The notes below the pieces were generated by a model. The model did no database searches and had not been told where the DNA came from. It saw only the letters and a program-made list of their open reading frames with translations. Shown in pieces: positions 16,243 to 27,158 of a stretch of DNA of 64,000 nucleotides. A program made the position numbers and the translations under genes. How positions within the stretch are numbered: the stretch's first letter is position 1; every line of letters begins with the position of its first letter. Source of the stretch: Paludibacteraceae bacterium (lineage in GTDB: Bacteria > Bacteroidota > Bacteroidia > Bacteroidales > Paludibacteraceae); contig JAGBEJ010000013.1 in NCBI GenBank assembly GCA_017937025.1, positions 1 through 64,000 of the forward strand. The letters run 5' to 3'.

Positions 16243-18876
16243 TTATTCCAATTTTCTCTTTATCTCCTTAACCTCGTAAGCCTCGATAACATCGCCCTCG
16301 GCTATGTCGTTGAAGTTGTCGATGTTCAGACCGCACTCCTGACCTTTGGAGATGTCCTTGACGTCGTCCTTGTACTGCTTGAGTGAGCCAAGCTCGCCAG
16401 TGAATACAACGATGCCGTCTCGGATGACTCTGACTTTCGATGTTCTGTAGATCTTTCCGTCGGTCACGAAACATCCGGCGATAGAGCCGACCTTGCTTAT
16501 CTTGAAGACCTGTCTTATCTCTGCAGTACCAGTTACCTCCTCGCGCAAATCAGGAGAAAGCATACCTTCCATTGCGTCCTTCACATCCTCGATAGCGTCG
16601 TAGATGATAGAGTAGGTCTTTATCTGTACGCCTTCCTTGTCGGCTATGCGGCGCGCGCCCTGTGCAGGACGAACCTGGAATCCGATGATGATGGCGTTAG
16701 ATGCTGCTGCCAGCATGACGTCGGACTCCGAGATGGCTCCGACAGCCTTTTGTATCACGTTCACCTGAATCTCCTCGGTAGAGAGCTTTATCAATGAGTC
16801 TGACAACGCCTCTACAGAACCGTCCACGTCTCCCTTGACGATGACCTTCAGTTCCTTGAAGTTGCCCATTGCGATTCTTCGGCCGATTTCCTCCAGAGTG
16901 ATGACCTTTGTTGTTCTCAGTCCTTGCTCTCTCTGCAGCTGCTGACGCTTGTTGGTGATTTCTCTTGCCTCGCGCTCGTTGTCCATTACGTTGATGTTGT
17001 CACCTGCCTGAGGCGCTCCGTTGAGTCCGAGCACCAATGCTGGCTCCGATGGGCCTGCTTGCTCGATTCTCTGGTTTCTCTCGTTGAACATGGCCTTCAC
17101 TTTTCCGAAGTACTGGCCGGCTATCATTATGTCGCCCACTTTCAGCGTTCCGTTGCTGATGAGCACTGTTGACACATATCCGCGGCCCTTGTCGAGCGAC
17201 GACTCGATTATCGTACCTGTGGCTTTTCTCTTAGGGTTAGCCTTCAACTCCAGCATGTCTGCCTCCAGCAGCACCTTTTCGAGCAGCTCTTTCACGTTCG
17301 TACCCTTCTTTGCGGAAATGTCCTCAGACTGGTACTTGCCGCCCCATTCCTCAACGAGGAAGTCCATTGCTGCGAGTTCCTCCTTGATTTTGTCTGGGTT
17401 TGCGCCGTCCTTATCGACCTTGTTTATGGCGAATACGATAGGCACGTTTGCTGCGACCGCGTGGCTGATGGCCTCCTTGGTCTGTGGCATGACGCTGTCG
17501 TCGGCTGCCACGATGATTATGGCGACGTCGGTAGCCTTGGCACCACGGGCACGCATGGCGGTGAACGCCTCGTGACCTGGAGTATCAAGGAATGTGATGT
17601 GTCTGCCCGATGGCAGTGTCACGTTGTATGCGCCGATGTGCTGTGTGATACCTCCGGCCTCGCCGGCTATCACGTGCGACTTTCTGATGTAGTCGAGCAG
17701 CGAAGTCTTACCGTGGTCAACGTGTCCCATCACAGTCACGATAGGAGGTCTTGGCACGAGGTCTTCAGGTTTGTCCTCTTCCTCGTGTATTGCCTCTACG
17801 ACCTCGGCAGAAGCGAACTCGGTCTTGTATCCGAACTCGTCTGCTACGATATTGATTGTCTCGGCGTCAAGTCTCTGGTTGATGGAAACCATTATGCCGA
17901 GCTTCATGCAAGTGCCTATTACTTCGTTCACTCCGACACCCATCATGACAGCCAGCTCGTTAGCTGTAACGAACTCTGTCAGTTTCAGAGTCTTTTCCTC
18001 GAGCATTGCCTTTTCTTCGAGCTCAGCCTGCTGTTGAGCCACTTGCTCTCTCTTCTCTCTTCTGTACTTGGCGCCGCCCTTTACTTTCTTTTCTGTGAGT
18101 CTTGCCAGAGTCTCTTTCACCTGTCTCTGAACATCCTCCTCGTTGATTTCGGTCTTGGCGTTGTTGCCTGGCTTTCCGTGCTTAGGGTTGTTGCGGCGGT
18201 TGCCGTTGCCGGCGTTAGGGTTGTTTATGTCGATTCTTTCCTGACCGATTCTTGCTCTGTGCTTCTTTGCGCCATTGGCGTTCTGTCTTGCCTCGCGCTC
18301 TTTTCTTCTTTCTTCCTTGCTCTTCTTGTCAGGGCGTGTCTTGTCGTTTATTGCCGATAAATCTACGACGCCAACTACCTTAGGACCATTCTTCAGAGCA
18401 GGGGTCTTTGTGGTGAAAATTTCATCCTCGCCGTTGTTAGATGGAGATGCCTGTTCAGCTTTGCTTTCAGATTCTGCCGCTGGAGTTTTCTCCTTTGGTT
18501 CAGCCTTTGGCTCTGCGGCTTCTTTGTTCTTTTTGCCGTCAAGGTCAATCTTGCCGACTTGCTTGAACTTAGGCAGCTTGCTCTCGTCTATCTTAGTGAC
18601 GATTTCCTCAGCCTCTTTCGCTTTTCTTGCGGCTTCGGCGGCCTTCTCGGCAGCCTCTTTCTCCTTCTTCTCGAGTCTTTCCTGGCTTTGGCGTTCTGCC
18701 TCTTTCTTCAGTTTCTTGTCGGTGTCAAATTCCTCCACGAGCAGTTCATACTGTTCGTCGGTTATCTTGGCGTTTGGATTCTGCTCCACATTCTCGCCCT
18801 TGGAGCTAAGGAACTCGACAATGGTGTCAAGTCCTACATTCAGGTCTTTTATTACTTTGCTTATTCTTATCGGCAT
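16243..18876 (-). CDS. infB: Translation initiation factor IF-2
   Basis: IF-2 is the GTPase that brings initiator tRNA to the ribosome. The 877-residue protein has an N-terminal domain starting [15 protein letters not shown], a long charged Lys/Glu/Ala-rich linker (about 60-300), then the G domain with G1 GHVDHGKT (384-391), G3 DTPGHE and G4 NKVD. Beta-barrel domains and the C-terminal tRNA-binding domain follow. A GGAG ribosome-binding site precedes the ATG. It is the last gene of the rimP-nusA-infB operon. Confidence 0.98.
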   Translation of the reverse strand: MPIRISKVIKDLNVGLDTIVEFLSSKGENVEQNPNAKITDEQYELLVEEFDTDKKLKKEAERQSQERLEKKEKEAAEKAAEAARKAKEAEEIVTKIDESKLPKFKQVGKIDLDGKKNKEAAEPKAEPKEKTPAAESESKAEQASPSNNGEDEIFTTKTPALKNGPKVVGVVDLSAINDKTRPDKKSKEERRKEREARQNANGAKKHRARIGQERIDINNPNAGNGNRRNNPKHGKPGNNAKTEINEEDVQRQVKETLARLTEKKVKGGAKYRREKREQVAQQQAELEEKAMLEEKTLKLTEFVTANELAVMMGVGVNEVIGTCMKLGIMVSINQRLDAETINIVADEFGYKTEFASAEVVEAIHEEEDKPEDLVPRPPIVTVMGHVDHGKTSLLDYIRKSHVIAGEAGGITQHIGAYNVTLPSGRHITFLDTPGHEAFTAMRARGAKATDVAIIIVAADDSVMPQTKEAISHAVAANVPIVFAINKVDKDGANPDKIKEELAAMDFLVEEWGGKYQSEDISAKKGTNVKELLEKVLLEADMLELKANPKRKATGTIIESSLDKGRGYVSTVLISNGTLKVGDIMIAGQYFGKVKAMFNERNQRIEQAGPSEPALVLGLNGAPQAGDNINVMDNEREAREITNKRQQLQREQGLRTTKVITLEEIGRRIAMGNFKELKVIVKGDVDGSVEALSDSLIKLSTEEIQVNVIQKAVGAISESDVMLAAASNAIIIGFQVRPAQGARRIADKEGVQIKTYSIIYDAIEDVKDAMEGMLSPDLREEVTGTAEIRQVFKISKVGSIAGCFVTDGKIYRTSKVRVIRDGIVVFTGELGSLKQYKDDVKDISKGQECGLNIDNFNDIAEGDVIEAYEVKEIKRKLE

Positions 18877-18961
18877 ATTTTATTTCTCCAATCTAAATTT
18901 CTTTTATGTTTCTCGCTGAAGTTTCACCTTGCGTCCAGCGATATTCTCTGCCTCGGCGGTA

Positions 18962-20215
18962 TTACTCCTCGAACTCTGTTTTGAGTGTCTCTATCACGTT
19001 GTCGATAGTCTCTTCCTCGAGGTCTGTACGCTCCAAAAGTTCTTCTCTTGGAATAGCGAGCACCTGCTTAGCAGTGGCGCATCCTGCCTCCTTGAGTGTA
19101 TCGATGACCCACTCATCGATTTCGTCCTTGAACTCGTCGAGGTAGATGTCGTCAGAATCCTGGTCGCTGAGCTCTCTGAACACTTCCAGGTCGTAGCCTG
19201 TCAGCTGGCTTGCCAGACGGATGTTAGAACCGTTCTTGCCGATAGCCAGAGAAACCTCCTCAGGCTGCAGGAAGATGTCTGCTCTCTTTGCGTCCTCTTC
19301 CATTCTGATAGAAGAAATCTTCGCTGGTGCCAATGCTCTTGAGATGAACAATGTCAGGTTTGATGTGTAGTTTATCACGTCGATGTTCTCGTTGCCGAGC
19401 TCGCGCACGATGCCGTGGATTCTTGCGCCCTTCATTCCGACACAAGCGCCTACTGGGTCGATATGGTCGTCGTATGACTCAACTGCGACCTTGGCTCTCT
19501 CGCCAGGGATTCTCGCGATAGCCTTGATTGTTATCAGGCCGTCGTTGATTTCAGGAACCTCGATTTCGAACAGTCTCTGCAAGAACAGGTTAGATGTTCT
19601 CGAGAGAATAATCTTAGGGTTGTTGTTCAGGTTGTCAACTCTCAGCACAACGGCTCTCACCATCTCGCCCTTGCGGTAGAAGTCAGAAGGAATCTGCTCC
19701 TGCTTAGGGAGAAGCATCTCGTTGCCCTCGTCGTCGAGCAGCAGCACCTCTTTCTTCCAAGTCTGGTAAACCTCGCCTGTGATTATCTGACCTACTTTCT
19801 CAGAGTACTTTGCGTAGAGCGCGTCCTTCTGCAGCTCCAGTATCTTAGAAGCGAGTATCTGACGCAGGTTCAGGATGGCTCTTCTGCCGAACTTCAGGAA
19901 GTCCACCTTGTCGGAATATTCCTCGCCGAGCTCGAAATCCTCGCCCAGGGCCTTCACCTCGCTGAGCGATATTTCTTTGTCTTTGTCCTGGAGGTCCTCG
20001 TCCTTAACTACGGTACGTGTTCTCCAGATTTCGAAGTTGCCCTTGTCCGGGTTGATGATGACGTTGTAGTTCTCGTCGCTGCCGAACATCTTGATGATGA
20101 CGTTGCGGATTGACTCCTCCAGCACGCTCACCAAAGTAGAGCGGTCTATATTTTTCTGTTCCTTGAACTCTGCGAATGAGTCCATCAAGTTCAATGTTTC
20201 TTCTGACTTAGCCAT
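18962..20215 (-). CDS. nusA: Transcription termination/antitermination factor NusA
   Basis: NusA binds RNA polymerase and modulates pausing, termination and antitermination. The 417-residue protein has the N-terminal polymerase-binding domain (1-130), an S1 domain (about 141-205), KH1 with the GxxG-type loop G260-M-K-G263 and KH2 with G326-K-N-G329. A short helix-hairpin-helix-like tail (about 375-415) replaces the E. coli acidic repeats. It lies between rimP and infB, as in most bacteria. Confidence 0.97.
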   Translation of the reverse strand: MAKSEETLNLMDSFAEFKEQKNIDRSTLVSVLEESIRNVIIKMFGSDENYNVIINPDKGNFEIWRTRTVVKDEDLQDKDKEISLSEVKALGEDFELGEEYSDKVDFLKFGRRAILNLRQILASKILELQKDALYAKYSEKVGQIITGEVYQTWKKEVLLLDDEGNEMLLPKQEQIPSDFYRKGEMVRAVVLRVDNLNNNPKIILSRTSNLFLQRLFEIEVPEINDGLITIKAIARIPGERAKVAVESYDDHIDPVGACVGMKGARIHGIVRELGNENIDVINYTSNLTLFISRALAPAKISSIRMEEDAKRADIFLQPEEVSLAIGKNGSNIRLASQLTGYDLEVFRELSDQDSDDIYLDEFKDEIDEWVIDTLKEAGCATAKQVLAIPREELLERTDLEEETIDNVIETLKTEFEE

Positions 20216-20246
20216 TTTGTTTGTCTTATATCTATTGTTATTGTTT

Positions 20247-20711
20247 TTATATCTTGATTATGCTTTTCGTGTATTTCACGTCGGTGTATTTCAGGTCGAT
20301 GTCCTTCTCCACCACGATTTTCTTCTTTGCGCCTTCCGGCTTCTCCTTTGTCTCTATTGTTATGACGAAAGAGTCCTCGTTTGCCGACTTAAGCGTGCCT
20401 TTCAGCTTCTCGCCTCCCTTGGTGAGTGTCTCCACCTCGGTGCCGATATTCTTGACATACTGCATAGCCACCTTGAATGGCGATGACAATCCTGCCGAGC
20501 CCACCTCGAGCGAGTAGTCCTCCTTCTCTCTGTCGAATTCGCCTTCTATCGCTCTCGTCATGTTCGCGCAGAAGTCAAGGTCCACGCCGTCCATGTTGTC
20601 AATCTCCACGACGATGTCGTTGTCCTTGCTTATCGTCAGGTCAGTCAGGAAGTACCCGCGGTCTTTGATGTAAGCCTCGCAAAATTCTCTAAGTTTCTCT
20701 ATGTCAATCAT
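20247..20711 (-). CDS. rimP: Ribosome maturation factor RimP
   Basis: RimP assists 30S subunit maturation. I choose the ATG at 20711 (MIDIEKLREF, 154 residues); the longer frame would begin inside the 5'UTR hairpin downstream of the promoter. Family features are DLTISKDNDIVVEIDN, the conserved LEVGSAGLSSPF (where LEVSSPGLDRPL is typical) and the C-terminal Sm-like beta barrel. It heads the operon with nusA and infB. Confidence 0.93.
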   Translation of the reverse strand: MIDIEKLREFCEAYIKDRGYFLTDLTISKDNDIVVEIDNMDGVDLDFCANMTRAIEGEFDREKEDYSLEVGSAGLSSPFKVAMQYVKNIGTEVETLTKGGEKLKGTLKSANEDSFVITIETKEKPEGAKKKIVVEKDIDLKYTDVKYTKSIIKI

Positions 20712-20724
20712 ATCGTATAAAATA

Positions 20725-20750
20725 AATAGGTGGACGTTTGCCCACCTATT
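20725..20750 (-). promoter_or_regulatory. 5'UTR hairpin before rimP
   Basis: A perfect 9-bp stem (aataggtgg with ccacctatt) with an 8-nt loop lies between the predicted transcript start and the rimP ATG, 14 bases before it. On the minus strand it is followed by tattttata, too broken for a clear terminator. It may be an attenuator, a protein binding site, or a stabilising 5' structure. Confidence 0.55.
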
Positions 20751-20764
20751 CAACTATTCTGCTG

Positions 20765-20796
20765 CAAAGATATGTCATTTTTGTCAGTGTGCCAAC
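20765..20796 (-). promoter_or_regulatory. Promoter of rimP-nusA-infB
   Basis: On the minus strand GTTG (20796-20793), a 20-base spacer and TATCTTTG (20772-20765) match the Bacteroidetes primary sigma pattern. It gives a predicted 5'UTR of about 45 bases holding the hairpin above. Confidence 0.65.
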
Positions 20797-20811
20797 ACTT
20801 TAAACGTTTTT

Positions 20812-21804
20812 TTATTCAACTGGGTATATTGGCACTTTCACTTTTGTCTTTACGATGTATATCTCGCCTGCGTATTCAGGCAGCGCGCTTTTCAGCTCGT
20901 TCTTCAGGCTCTGCGCCTCGGCGTTCGACTCGAAATCGCCGACTCTCACCTTCCAGAACGGTGTCTTGAACGAGGTGTACACGCTCAGTTCAGGGAATGC
21001 CGACTTGGCGCTCTGTGCGGCTTTGTATGCCTCGGCCTTGGCTGTCTTCTGGTTGCTTGAGAATATCTGCACTCTGTATCCCTCAACGGTTTTCTTTGGC
21101 AGGTTCTCCTTGTCTATGTATGTGTACTGGTTTGGGTTGCTGTAGCCCTCGCCGCTTGTAGTGTTCCCGCTGCTATTGTAGTTGTCGCTGATGTAGTTCG
21201 AGCGGCGTGTCCAGTAGCTGTCGCCTTCCTCCTCGGCGGAGTTTCTCCTTTCGCCTCGGAATGTCGCTTCTGTGCTGCCGGTATTGCACACAGGGCGCAC
21301 AGAGTACAGCAGATTCATGCCCATGTATCGGTCGAGGTATGTCGTGCCGGCGTTGAATGTCAGCCCGGCCTCATATCCGCCCATCTCCTTGCTGCCCTCG
21401 CTGCTGAGGTAGTGTCCTGCGTTGTTGCCGTAGAGCGAGCCAGTTTCCGACTGGTATCCGGCGGCAGGCAAGAATATCTCGTTGCTGTTTGTCTTGCTGC
21501 GTACTACCATGCCTCTTCGCTCCTTGCTCCATACGAACTCGCAGTTCTTGACGAGTTCCTTGATGTCGTCGGGTGTAGGGAGTCGCCATCTGCCGCCCCA
21601 CATGTTGCCTGCGATGTTGCTGCCGTCCCATGCGTAGTAGCTGCCGGCTTCGCCCGGAGTCTCAGCGCCGATGTTGCATATCGCCCACTTGGTGCCCGAA
21701 GGCAGCCCGAGGTCAACCCATTCGTGTCCGTTCTCGTTTCCTGCGTTTGCAGCCATTGAGCATATTGTTGCCGCGATGGCTATTACAACGTGTGATAGTT
21801 TCAT
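20812..21804 (-). CDS. Secreted protein with C-terminal SPOR domain
   Basis: The 330-residue product has a signal peptide (cleavage after about A21), an N-terminal domain starting EWVDLGLPSGTKWA (about 26-175), a polar Ser/Asn-rich linker (about 176-235) and a C-terminal SPOR domain (about 241-320, EGYRVQIFSSNQ, FWKVRVGDF). SPOR domains bind denuded peptidoglycan glycan strands at division sites. The N-terminal domain resembles the Fibrobacter major paralogous/DUF1566-like family, seen in many secreted Bacteroidetes proteins and of unknown role. The combination suggests a periplasmic, septum-directed protein (inference). It lies upstream of rimP's promoter on the same strand and downstream of rmuC. 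Confidence 0.8.
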   Translation of the reverse strand: MKLSHVVIAIAATICSMAANAGNENGHEWVDLGLPSGTKWAICNIGAETPGEAGSYYAWDGSNIAGNMWGGRWRLPTPDDIKELVKNCEFVWSKERRGMVVRSKTNSNEIFLPAAGYQSETGSLYGNNAGHYLSSEGSKEMGGYEAGLTFNAGTTYLDRYMGMNLLYSVRPVCNTGSTEATFRGERRNSAEEEGDSYWTRRSNYISDNYNSSGNTTSGEGYSNPNQYTYIDKENLPKKTVEGYRVQIFSSNQKTAKAEAYKAAQSAKSAFPELSVYTSFKTPFWKVRVGDFESNAEAQSLKNELKSALPEYAGEIYIVKTKVKVPIYPVE

Positions 21805-21894
21805 GATGTTTTCAATTGTTTTGTCGGTCGCAAAAATACAATGTTTTTATGCACAGCCTCATGTCTGCGCCTTGTTTAACTTTTGCGGCGGCGT

Positions 21895-23268
21895 TCACTC
21901 CTCGAGTTTGAGCTGCTTTTTCGGCGTTACGCCCAGTTCTTTCAGCGATTCGGTCTGTCGCATTATGTTGGCGTTGCCCTCGTAGAGTTTCTTCTTCGCT
22001 TCTTCGAAACTCTTGGTCAGTCTGCCTATGTAGTTGCCTATGTCTTCGAAGCTGTCCTGGAATCCCACGACCTTGTCATACAGCGCGCCGGCTCTTCTCA
22101 CTATCTCCTCCACGTTTTTGCCTTGGCGGTCCGCCTGCCACAGGTTGTACGCCAGTTGCAGCGCCATCATCAGGTTGCTTGGCGATATTATTATAATGTG
22201 CTTTTTGTATGCCTCCGAGCTGAGTGTCGGCGCCTGCTTCATGGCGGCTATGTAGCTGCTCTCGTTAGGTATGAACATCAGCACGTAGCCTATGGCACCG
22301 TTCACCAGATGGCTGTAGTCCTTCTCTGCCAGCTCGTTCACGTGCTTCTTCACGCTGTTCACGTGTTCTGCCAGTTTCATCTCTCGTGTCGCCTCGTCCT
22401 CGGCTGCCACCGCTTCGGTGTATGCCGTGAGCGACACTTTGGAGTCTATCACCACCGACCTTCCTTCTGGGAATTTCACCACCACGTCCGGACGGAAGTT
22501 CTTGCCGTCCTCGTTCTTCACGTTCTCCTGCACGAAGTATTCCTCGTCCTTTCTCAGTCCGCTGTTTTCCAGCATCGTCTCCAGTATCATCTCGCCCCAG
22601 TCGCCCTGTGTCTTGCTCTCGCCCTTGAGCGCTTTGGTCAGGTTGTTGGCGTCGTTGCCTATGCGCTCGGTCTGCTCGTTCAGGTGCTTCACGGTCATGT
22701 CCTGGTGTTCCTGAAACGACTTCAGCGTGTTCTCGAACGATGTGGTTATCTCCTTCTTGTTCATCTCGTTCTTGTTCTTCGCTTCCTCTATAGACTTCTG
22801 GAACGCCTCGAACTGCTCCTTGATAGGCTTCATCAGCTCGTCGAACTGCGTGCGGTTGGTGTATTGCAGCTCTCTCTGCTTGTTAAGCAGCTGCTCGGTC
22901 GATTTCTTCTCTATCTCCTGCTTCATCGCCTCGAACTTGTCGTTCCACTGCTTGTCGTTCTCATTCCTCAGTTCCTCGGCGTGCTTGCGCTCTTTCTCAA
23001 TCTGTTCGTTGGCGGCAGCCACCTGTTCCTGCGCGTTTGCCTTAATCTCGTTGATGAGGCTCTGCGCGTTTTCCTTCTCGGCGGCGAGTATCTTCTGGCA
23101 GTTGTCCTCCTTTTCCGCCAGACGCCTTTCTGTTTCTGCCTTGCTGCTTTCCAGTGTGGCTTTCAGTTGTTCGCACTCGTTCGCCAGTTTGCTTTTGCTC
23201 ATGCCGCTCACCAGCCATCCTATCACTGCGCCGACCGCCAGCCCGATAATTAAGAGTAGTATTTCCAT
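21895..23268 (-). CDS. rmuC: RmuC-family protein
   Basis: RmuC limits inversions at short inverted repeats in E. coli and belongs to the PD-(D/E)XK nuclease-like superfamily. The 457-residue protein has a single N-terminal membrane anchor (about 2-20), a long coiled coil (about 25-205, Glu/Lys/Gln-rich) and the RmuC domain (about 210-430) with GDWGEMILETMLE, FRPDVVVKFPEGRSVVIDSKVSL and the conserved IIISPSNLMMAL. It begins 53 bases after the abiH stop on the same strand, so it may be read through from the defence cluster. Confidence 0.93.
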   Translation of the reverse strand: MEILLLIIGLAVGAVIGWLVSGMSKSKLANECEQLKATLESSKAETERRLAEKEDNCQKILAAEKENAQSLINEIKANAQEQVAAANEQIEKERKHAEELRNENDKQWNDKFEAMKQEIEKKSTEQLLNKQRELQYTNRTQFDELMKPIKEQFEAFQKSIEEAKNKNEMNKKEITTSFENTLKSFQEHQDMTVKHLNEQTERIGNDANNLTKALKGESKTQGDWGEMILETMLENSGLRKDEEYFVQENVKNEDGKNFRPDVVVKFPEGRSVVIDSKVSLTAYTEAVAAEDEATREMKLAEHVNSVKKHVNELAEKDYSHLVNGAIGYVLMFIPNESSYIAAMKQAPTLSSEAYKKHIIIISPSNLMMALQLAYNLWQADRQGKNVEEIVRRAGALYDKVVGFQDSFEDIGNYIGRLTKSFEEAKKKLYEGNANIMRQTESLKELGVTPKKQLKLEE

Positions 23269-23321
23269 GTTTTATATGAGTTGTGTGTTTATGCTGTTAT
23301 TACGTTGTGCATCTCGTTTCC

Positions 23322-24227
23322 TTAAAGAACAGGCGGAATTGCAGGCCTTATGAGGCTCAATCTCTTTTTCAGTGCTTTATATTCTGCCGAATTAATGTTA
23401 TTTGTTGTTATTATGTCAAATTTACATGAGTTTTTTATAGCAGAGATCTTCGCATTTTCTTTATCCAGCTTGTTCTTGATTTGGAAAGAGGAACTGTTGT
23501 CTTTAGTGAAGATCGTTATGTTCTTATATTCTAATTCTCCATTTGCCACTTTTTCGAAAAAGGTTTTGAAGTATGGGTAATCAATATCACTAAATGAAAA
23601 ACCGTAGAAAATAATCTCGCTTGATTTTTCAAGAGATTTAGAATTGAATCCTTGGTAATCATCTCTCCATACTTTATACATCTTTTTATACGAATCTTCT
23701 TTTAATCCATTTAATTCGTCAATGCCAAGAATGATGTTGTTTGCATTTACAGAACCATGTATATGAGTGAACACATTGTCATAATCAAGTAAACCGGGCA
23801 TATTTGGTATAGAATAAAAGTCTGTATAATTGAAAGAGTATATATGGAAACTTTTACAAGATTGGACAGCCTTAATAAAGTCGTAAGCCATAGACTCTTT
23901 TCTTATTTTGGCATTCTGTTGTTCTTGCTTTATGTATTCGCATAGCGACTTCTCGATTCGTTCATAATATTTCAGACTGCTTTCTGCATTATATTCTGTT
24001 CCGAATTTCAAAGCGTATTCTCTCAATGCTCCCTCTAAATCAAACCAGTATTCTTCATTCTTTTTATTGTCAAGAAACTTAGATAAAGGATTACTAATCT
24101 TGTTTTTTTTGTCTGCTTCATCTGGCTTAGGCCAATATTCTTTGTTTTGGGCAAAGTCAGAAAATTTTGTTTGTAATCCTAAGTCTAAGTCAAAACCGTT
24201 GCCTAATATTATTGTGCACTGTGACAT
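23322..24227 (-). CDS. AbiH-family abortive-infection protein
   Basis: AbiH proteins were defined by a lactococcal phage abortive-infection gene; the mechanism is not well known. The 301-residue protein has the N-terminal signature ILGNGFDLDLGLQTKFSDF (about 7-25), the central SFHIYSFNYTDFY and the C-terminal IIFYGFSFSDIDYPYF, all typical of the family. It starts 15 bases after hsdS and is preceded by AAGGAGGG, a near-perfect Shine-Dalgarno that is rare in this window. The gene is clearly more AT-rich than rmuC beside it, a sign of transfer. It is probably co-expressed with the type I system as a second line of phage defence. Confidence 0.85.
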   Translation of the reverse strand: MSQCTIILGNGFDLDLGLQTKFSDFAQNKEYWPKPDEADKKNKISNPLSKFLDNKKNEEYWFDLEGALREYALKFGTEYNAESSLKYYERIEKSLCEYIKQEQQNAKIRKESMAYDFIKAVQSCKSFHIYSFNYTDFYSIPNMPGLLDYDNVFTHIHGSVNANNIILGIDELNGLKEDSYKKMYKVWRDDYQGFNSKSLEKSSEIIFYGFSFSDIDYPYFKTFFEKVANGELEYKNITIFTKDNSSSFQIKNKLDKENAKISAIKNSCKFDIITTNNINSAEYKALKKRLSLIRPAIPPVL

Positions 24228-24242
24228 TTTTCCCTCCTTGTT

Positions 24243-25697
24243 TTACAAATTATCAATTTCTGCCATCACCTCATCCAGCTTCTCCACGATGCGTTTCTGC
24301 TCGCCAAGGGGTGGGAGAGGGATGGGGAGATTTTCTATATCAACATTATTAATAGAAGGTGAATTATCACCTTTCATAAATTTATTAAGACCATTTACAA
24401 CATATTCCGATGTCATTAATTCAAACAAAAACAAAGAAGATAATCCGTCAAAAGGTCTGCAAACATAAAATCCAGTAGAAGCGATACATCCGTCTTCTTC
24501 CACCAGAGCGATATTCTTTAGATATGGTCTTACCATTGAGAATAACACATCTCCTTTTTGAGTGTGCCTTGTTGCTCTGCTTGGTGCATTTTTGGTTAAA
24601 GTTTTCTTAGGTTCTCTTATTTTACAAATCTTATTATCTATAGCATCAATGTCAATGTATTTGAAATACTCACCTGTTGGCTTAGTGCTAATCATTTTAT
24701 CGCACACCTCTCCCAATCTGACCCACACCCAGCTGTCAGGTATGTCGAACGGTATTTCGGAGTCGTCGATAGGCGCGAGCGGTTTGTCTTTCTTGATTTT
24801 CTTTTCCGCAATGAGTTGCGCTTTCTCGGCTTTTATTTCGTCGAGCAGTGCGCGCGCGTCGCCTTCTTCGGCGCGCTGTTCCACCAGCTTGCCCTCTATG
24901 GCGAGTTGTAGTGCCTTGTTTCTCAACTTATCTTTCAGCGCCTCTATGTTCTTTCGTCCTTGCTCTATCCCGTCGATTTCGGTTAACATCGTTTCCAATT
25001 TCGTAACAATGCGAGTTTGCTCCGAAAGGGGTGGGAGAGGGATGAGAAAATTTTTAAAATTTTCCGCAGCCAAATTGGGTTGAGCTGTACCATTGTCATA
25101 TCTATGAATTTCTTCAAAGAAAAAAGGTGCGTCTAAATAATATCCGAGATAATCTTTTAAACCGATTGTTGAAACGTATTCTCTAACAATAACCAACGAA
25201 GATGCTATTGCTCCTTTTTCGAAAGGGAAAATACCGTGTTTGCCCAAAGACCCTCTAATACAAACGACCATATCTCCTTTGACAAGTTTGCCATTACCTA
25301 ATTTATTATATTGAATCTCATCCAAACATAATAAATCGTCATTCTTTACAACGATATTATTCTGCAAATTCTTTGCACTAATGAAAGGGAAACCTTCTTT
25401 ATGAAGTGTTGACTTCGCAGGATAATTTTTGCCTCTATCTCCATTAATAATTTGAAAAATCTCTCCCAATCTGACCCAAACCCAGCTGTCAGGTATGTCG
25501 AACGGCATTTCGGAGTCTTCGATAGGCGCGAGCGGTTTGTCTTTCTTGATTTTCTTTTCCGCAATGAGTTGCGCTTTCTCGGCTTTTATTTCGTCGAGCA
25601 GTGCGCGCGCGTCGCCTTCCTCGGCGCGCTGTTCCACCAGCTTGCCCTCTATGGCGAGTTGCAGTATCTTGTTTCTCAGTGCCGTAGTGTCTGCCAT
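24243..25697 (-). CDS. hsdS: Type I restriction-modification specificity subunit
   Basis: HsdS reads the split DNA target for both methylation and restriction. The 484-residue protein has two target recognition domains (about 72-225 and 325-470), separated by helical conserved regions (SEQTRIVTKLETMLTEIDGIEQ and GEQKRIVEKLDEVMAEIDN). The segment from ALRNKILQLAIEGKL to DSWVWVRLGE occurs twice, near the N-terminus and in the middle, encoded by near-identical DNA. The recognition domains are AT-rich, the repeats GC-richer. It starts 12 bases after hsdM. No second hsdS copy or recombinase is in the window. Confidence 0.95.
   Translation of the reverse strand: MADTTALRNKILQLAIEGKLVEQRAEEGDARALLDEIKAEKAQLIAEKKIKKDKPLAPIEDSEMPFDIPDSWVWVRLGEIFQIINGDRGKNYPAKSTLHKEGFPFISAKNLQNNIVVKNDDLLCLDEIQYNKLGNGKLVKGDMVVCIRGSLGKHGIFPFEKGAIASSLVIVREYVSTIGLKDYLGYYLDAPFFFEEIHRYDNGTAQPNLAAENFKNFLIPLPPLSEQTRIVTKLETMLTEIDGIEQGRKNIEALKDKLRNKALQLAIEGKLVEQRAEEGDARALLDEIKAEKAQLIAEKKIKKDKPLAPIDDSEIPFDIPDSWVWVRLGEVCDKMISTKPTGEYFKYIDIDAIDNKICKIREPKKTLTKNAPSRATRHTQKGDVLFSMVRPYLKNIALVEEDGCIASTGFYVCRPFDGLSSLFLFELMTSEYVVNGLNKFMKGDNSPSINNVDIENLPIPLPPLGEQKRIVEKLDEVMAEIDNL
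24708..24925. repeat. hsdS internal direct repeat, copy 1
   Basis: This 218-bp copy encodes the central conserved region of HsdS. By eye it differs from the second copy at about seven positions, with no insertions or deletions. Confidence 0.9.
25461..25678. repeat. hsdS internal direct repeat, copy 2
   Basis: This 218-bp copy encodes the N-terminal region of HsdS. The offset to copy 1 is 753 bases, an exact multiple of three, so recombination between copies would leave an open frame. Confidence 0.9.
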
Positions 25698-25709
25698 GTT
25701 TTTGCTTTG

Positions 25710-27158
<1,449 letters not shown>

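Noticed and set aside
21883..23253. A 456-codon plus-strand frame opposite rmuC
   Set aside because: The product is Leu/Val/His-rich with no domain; RmuC on the other strand has all family motifs. The frame is a shadow of the coiled coil.
24308..25050. Repeated ggggtgggagagggatg in hsdS as a possible mobile-element end
   Set aside because: The two copies encode the same conserved region after each recognition domain of HsdS, so domain duplication explains them.
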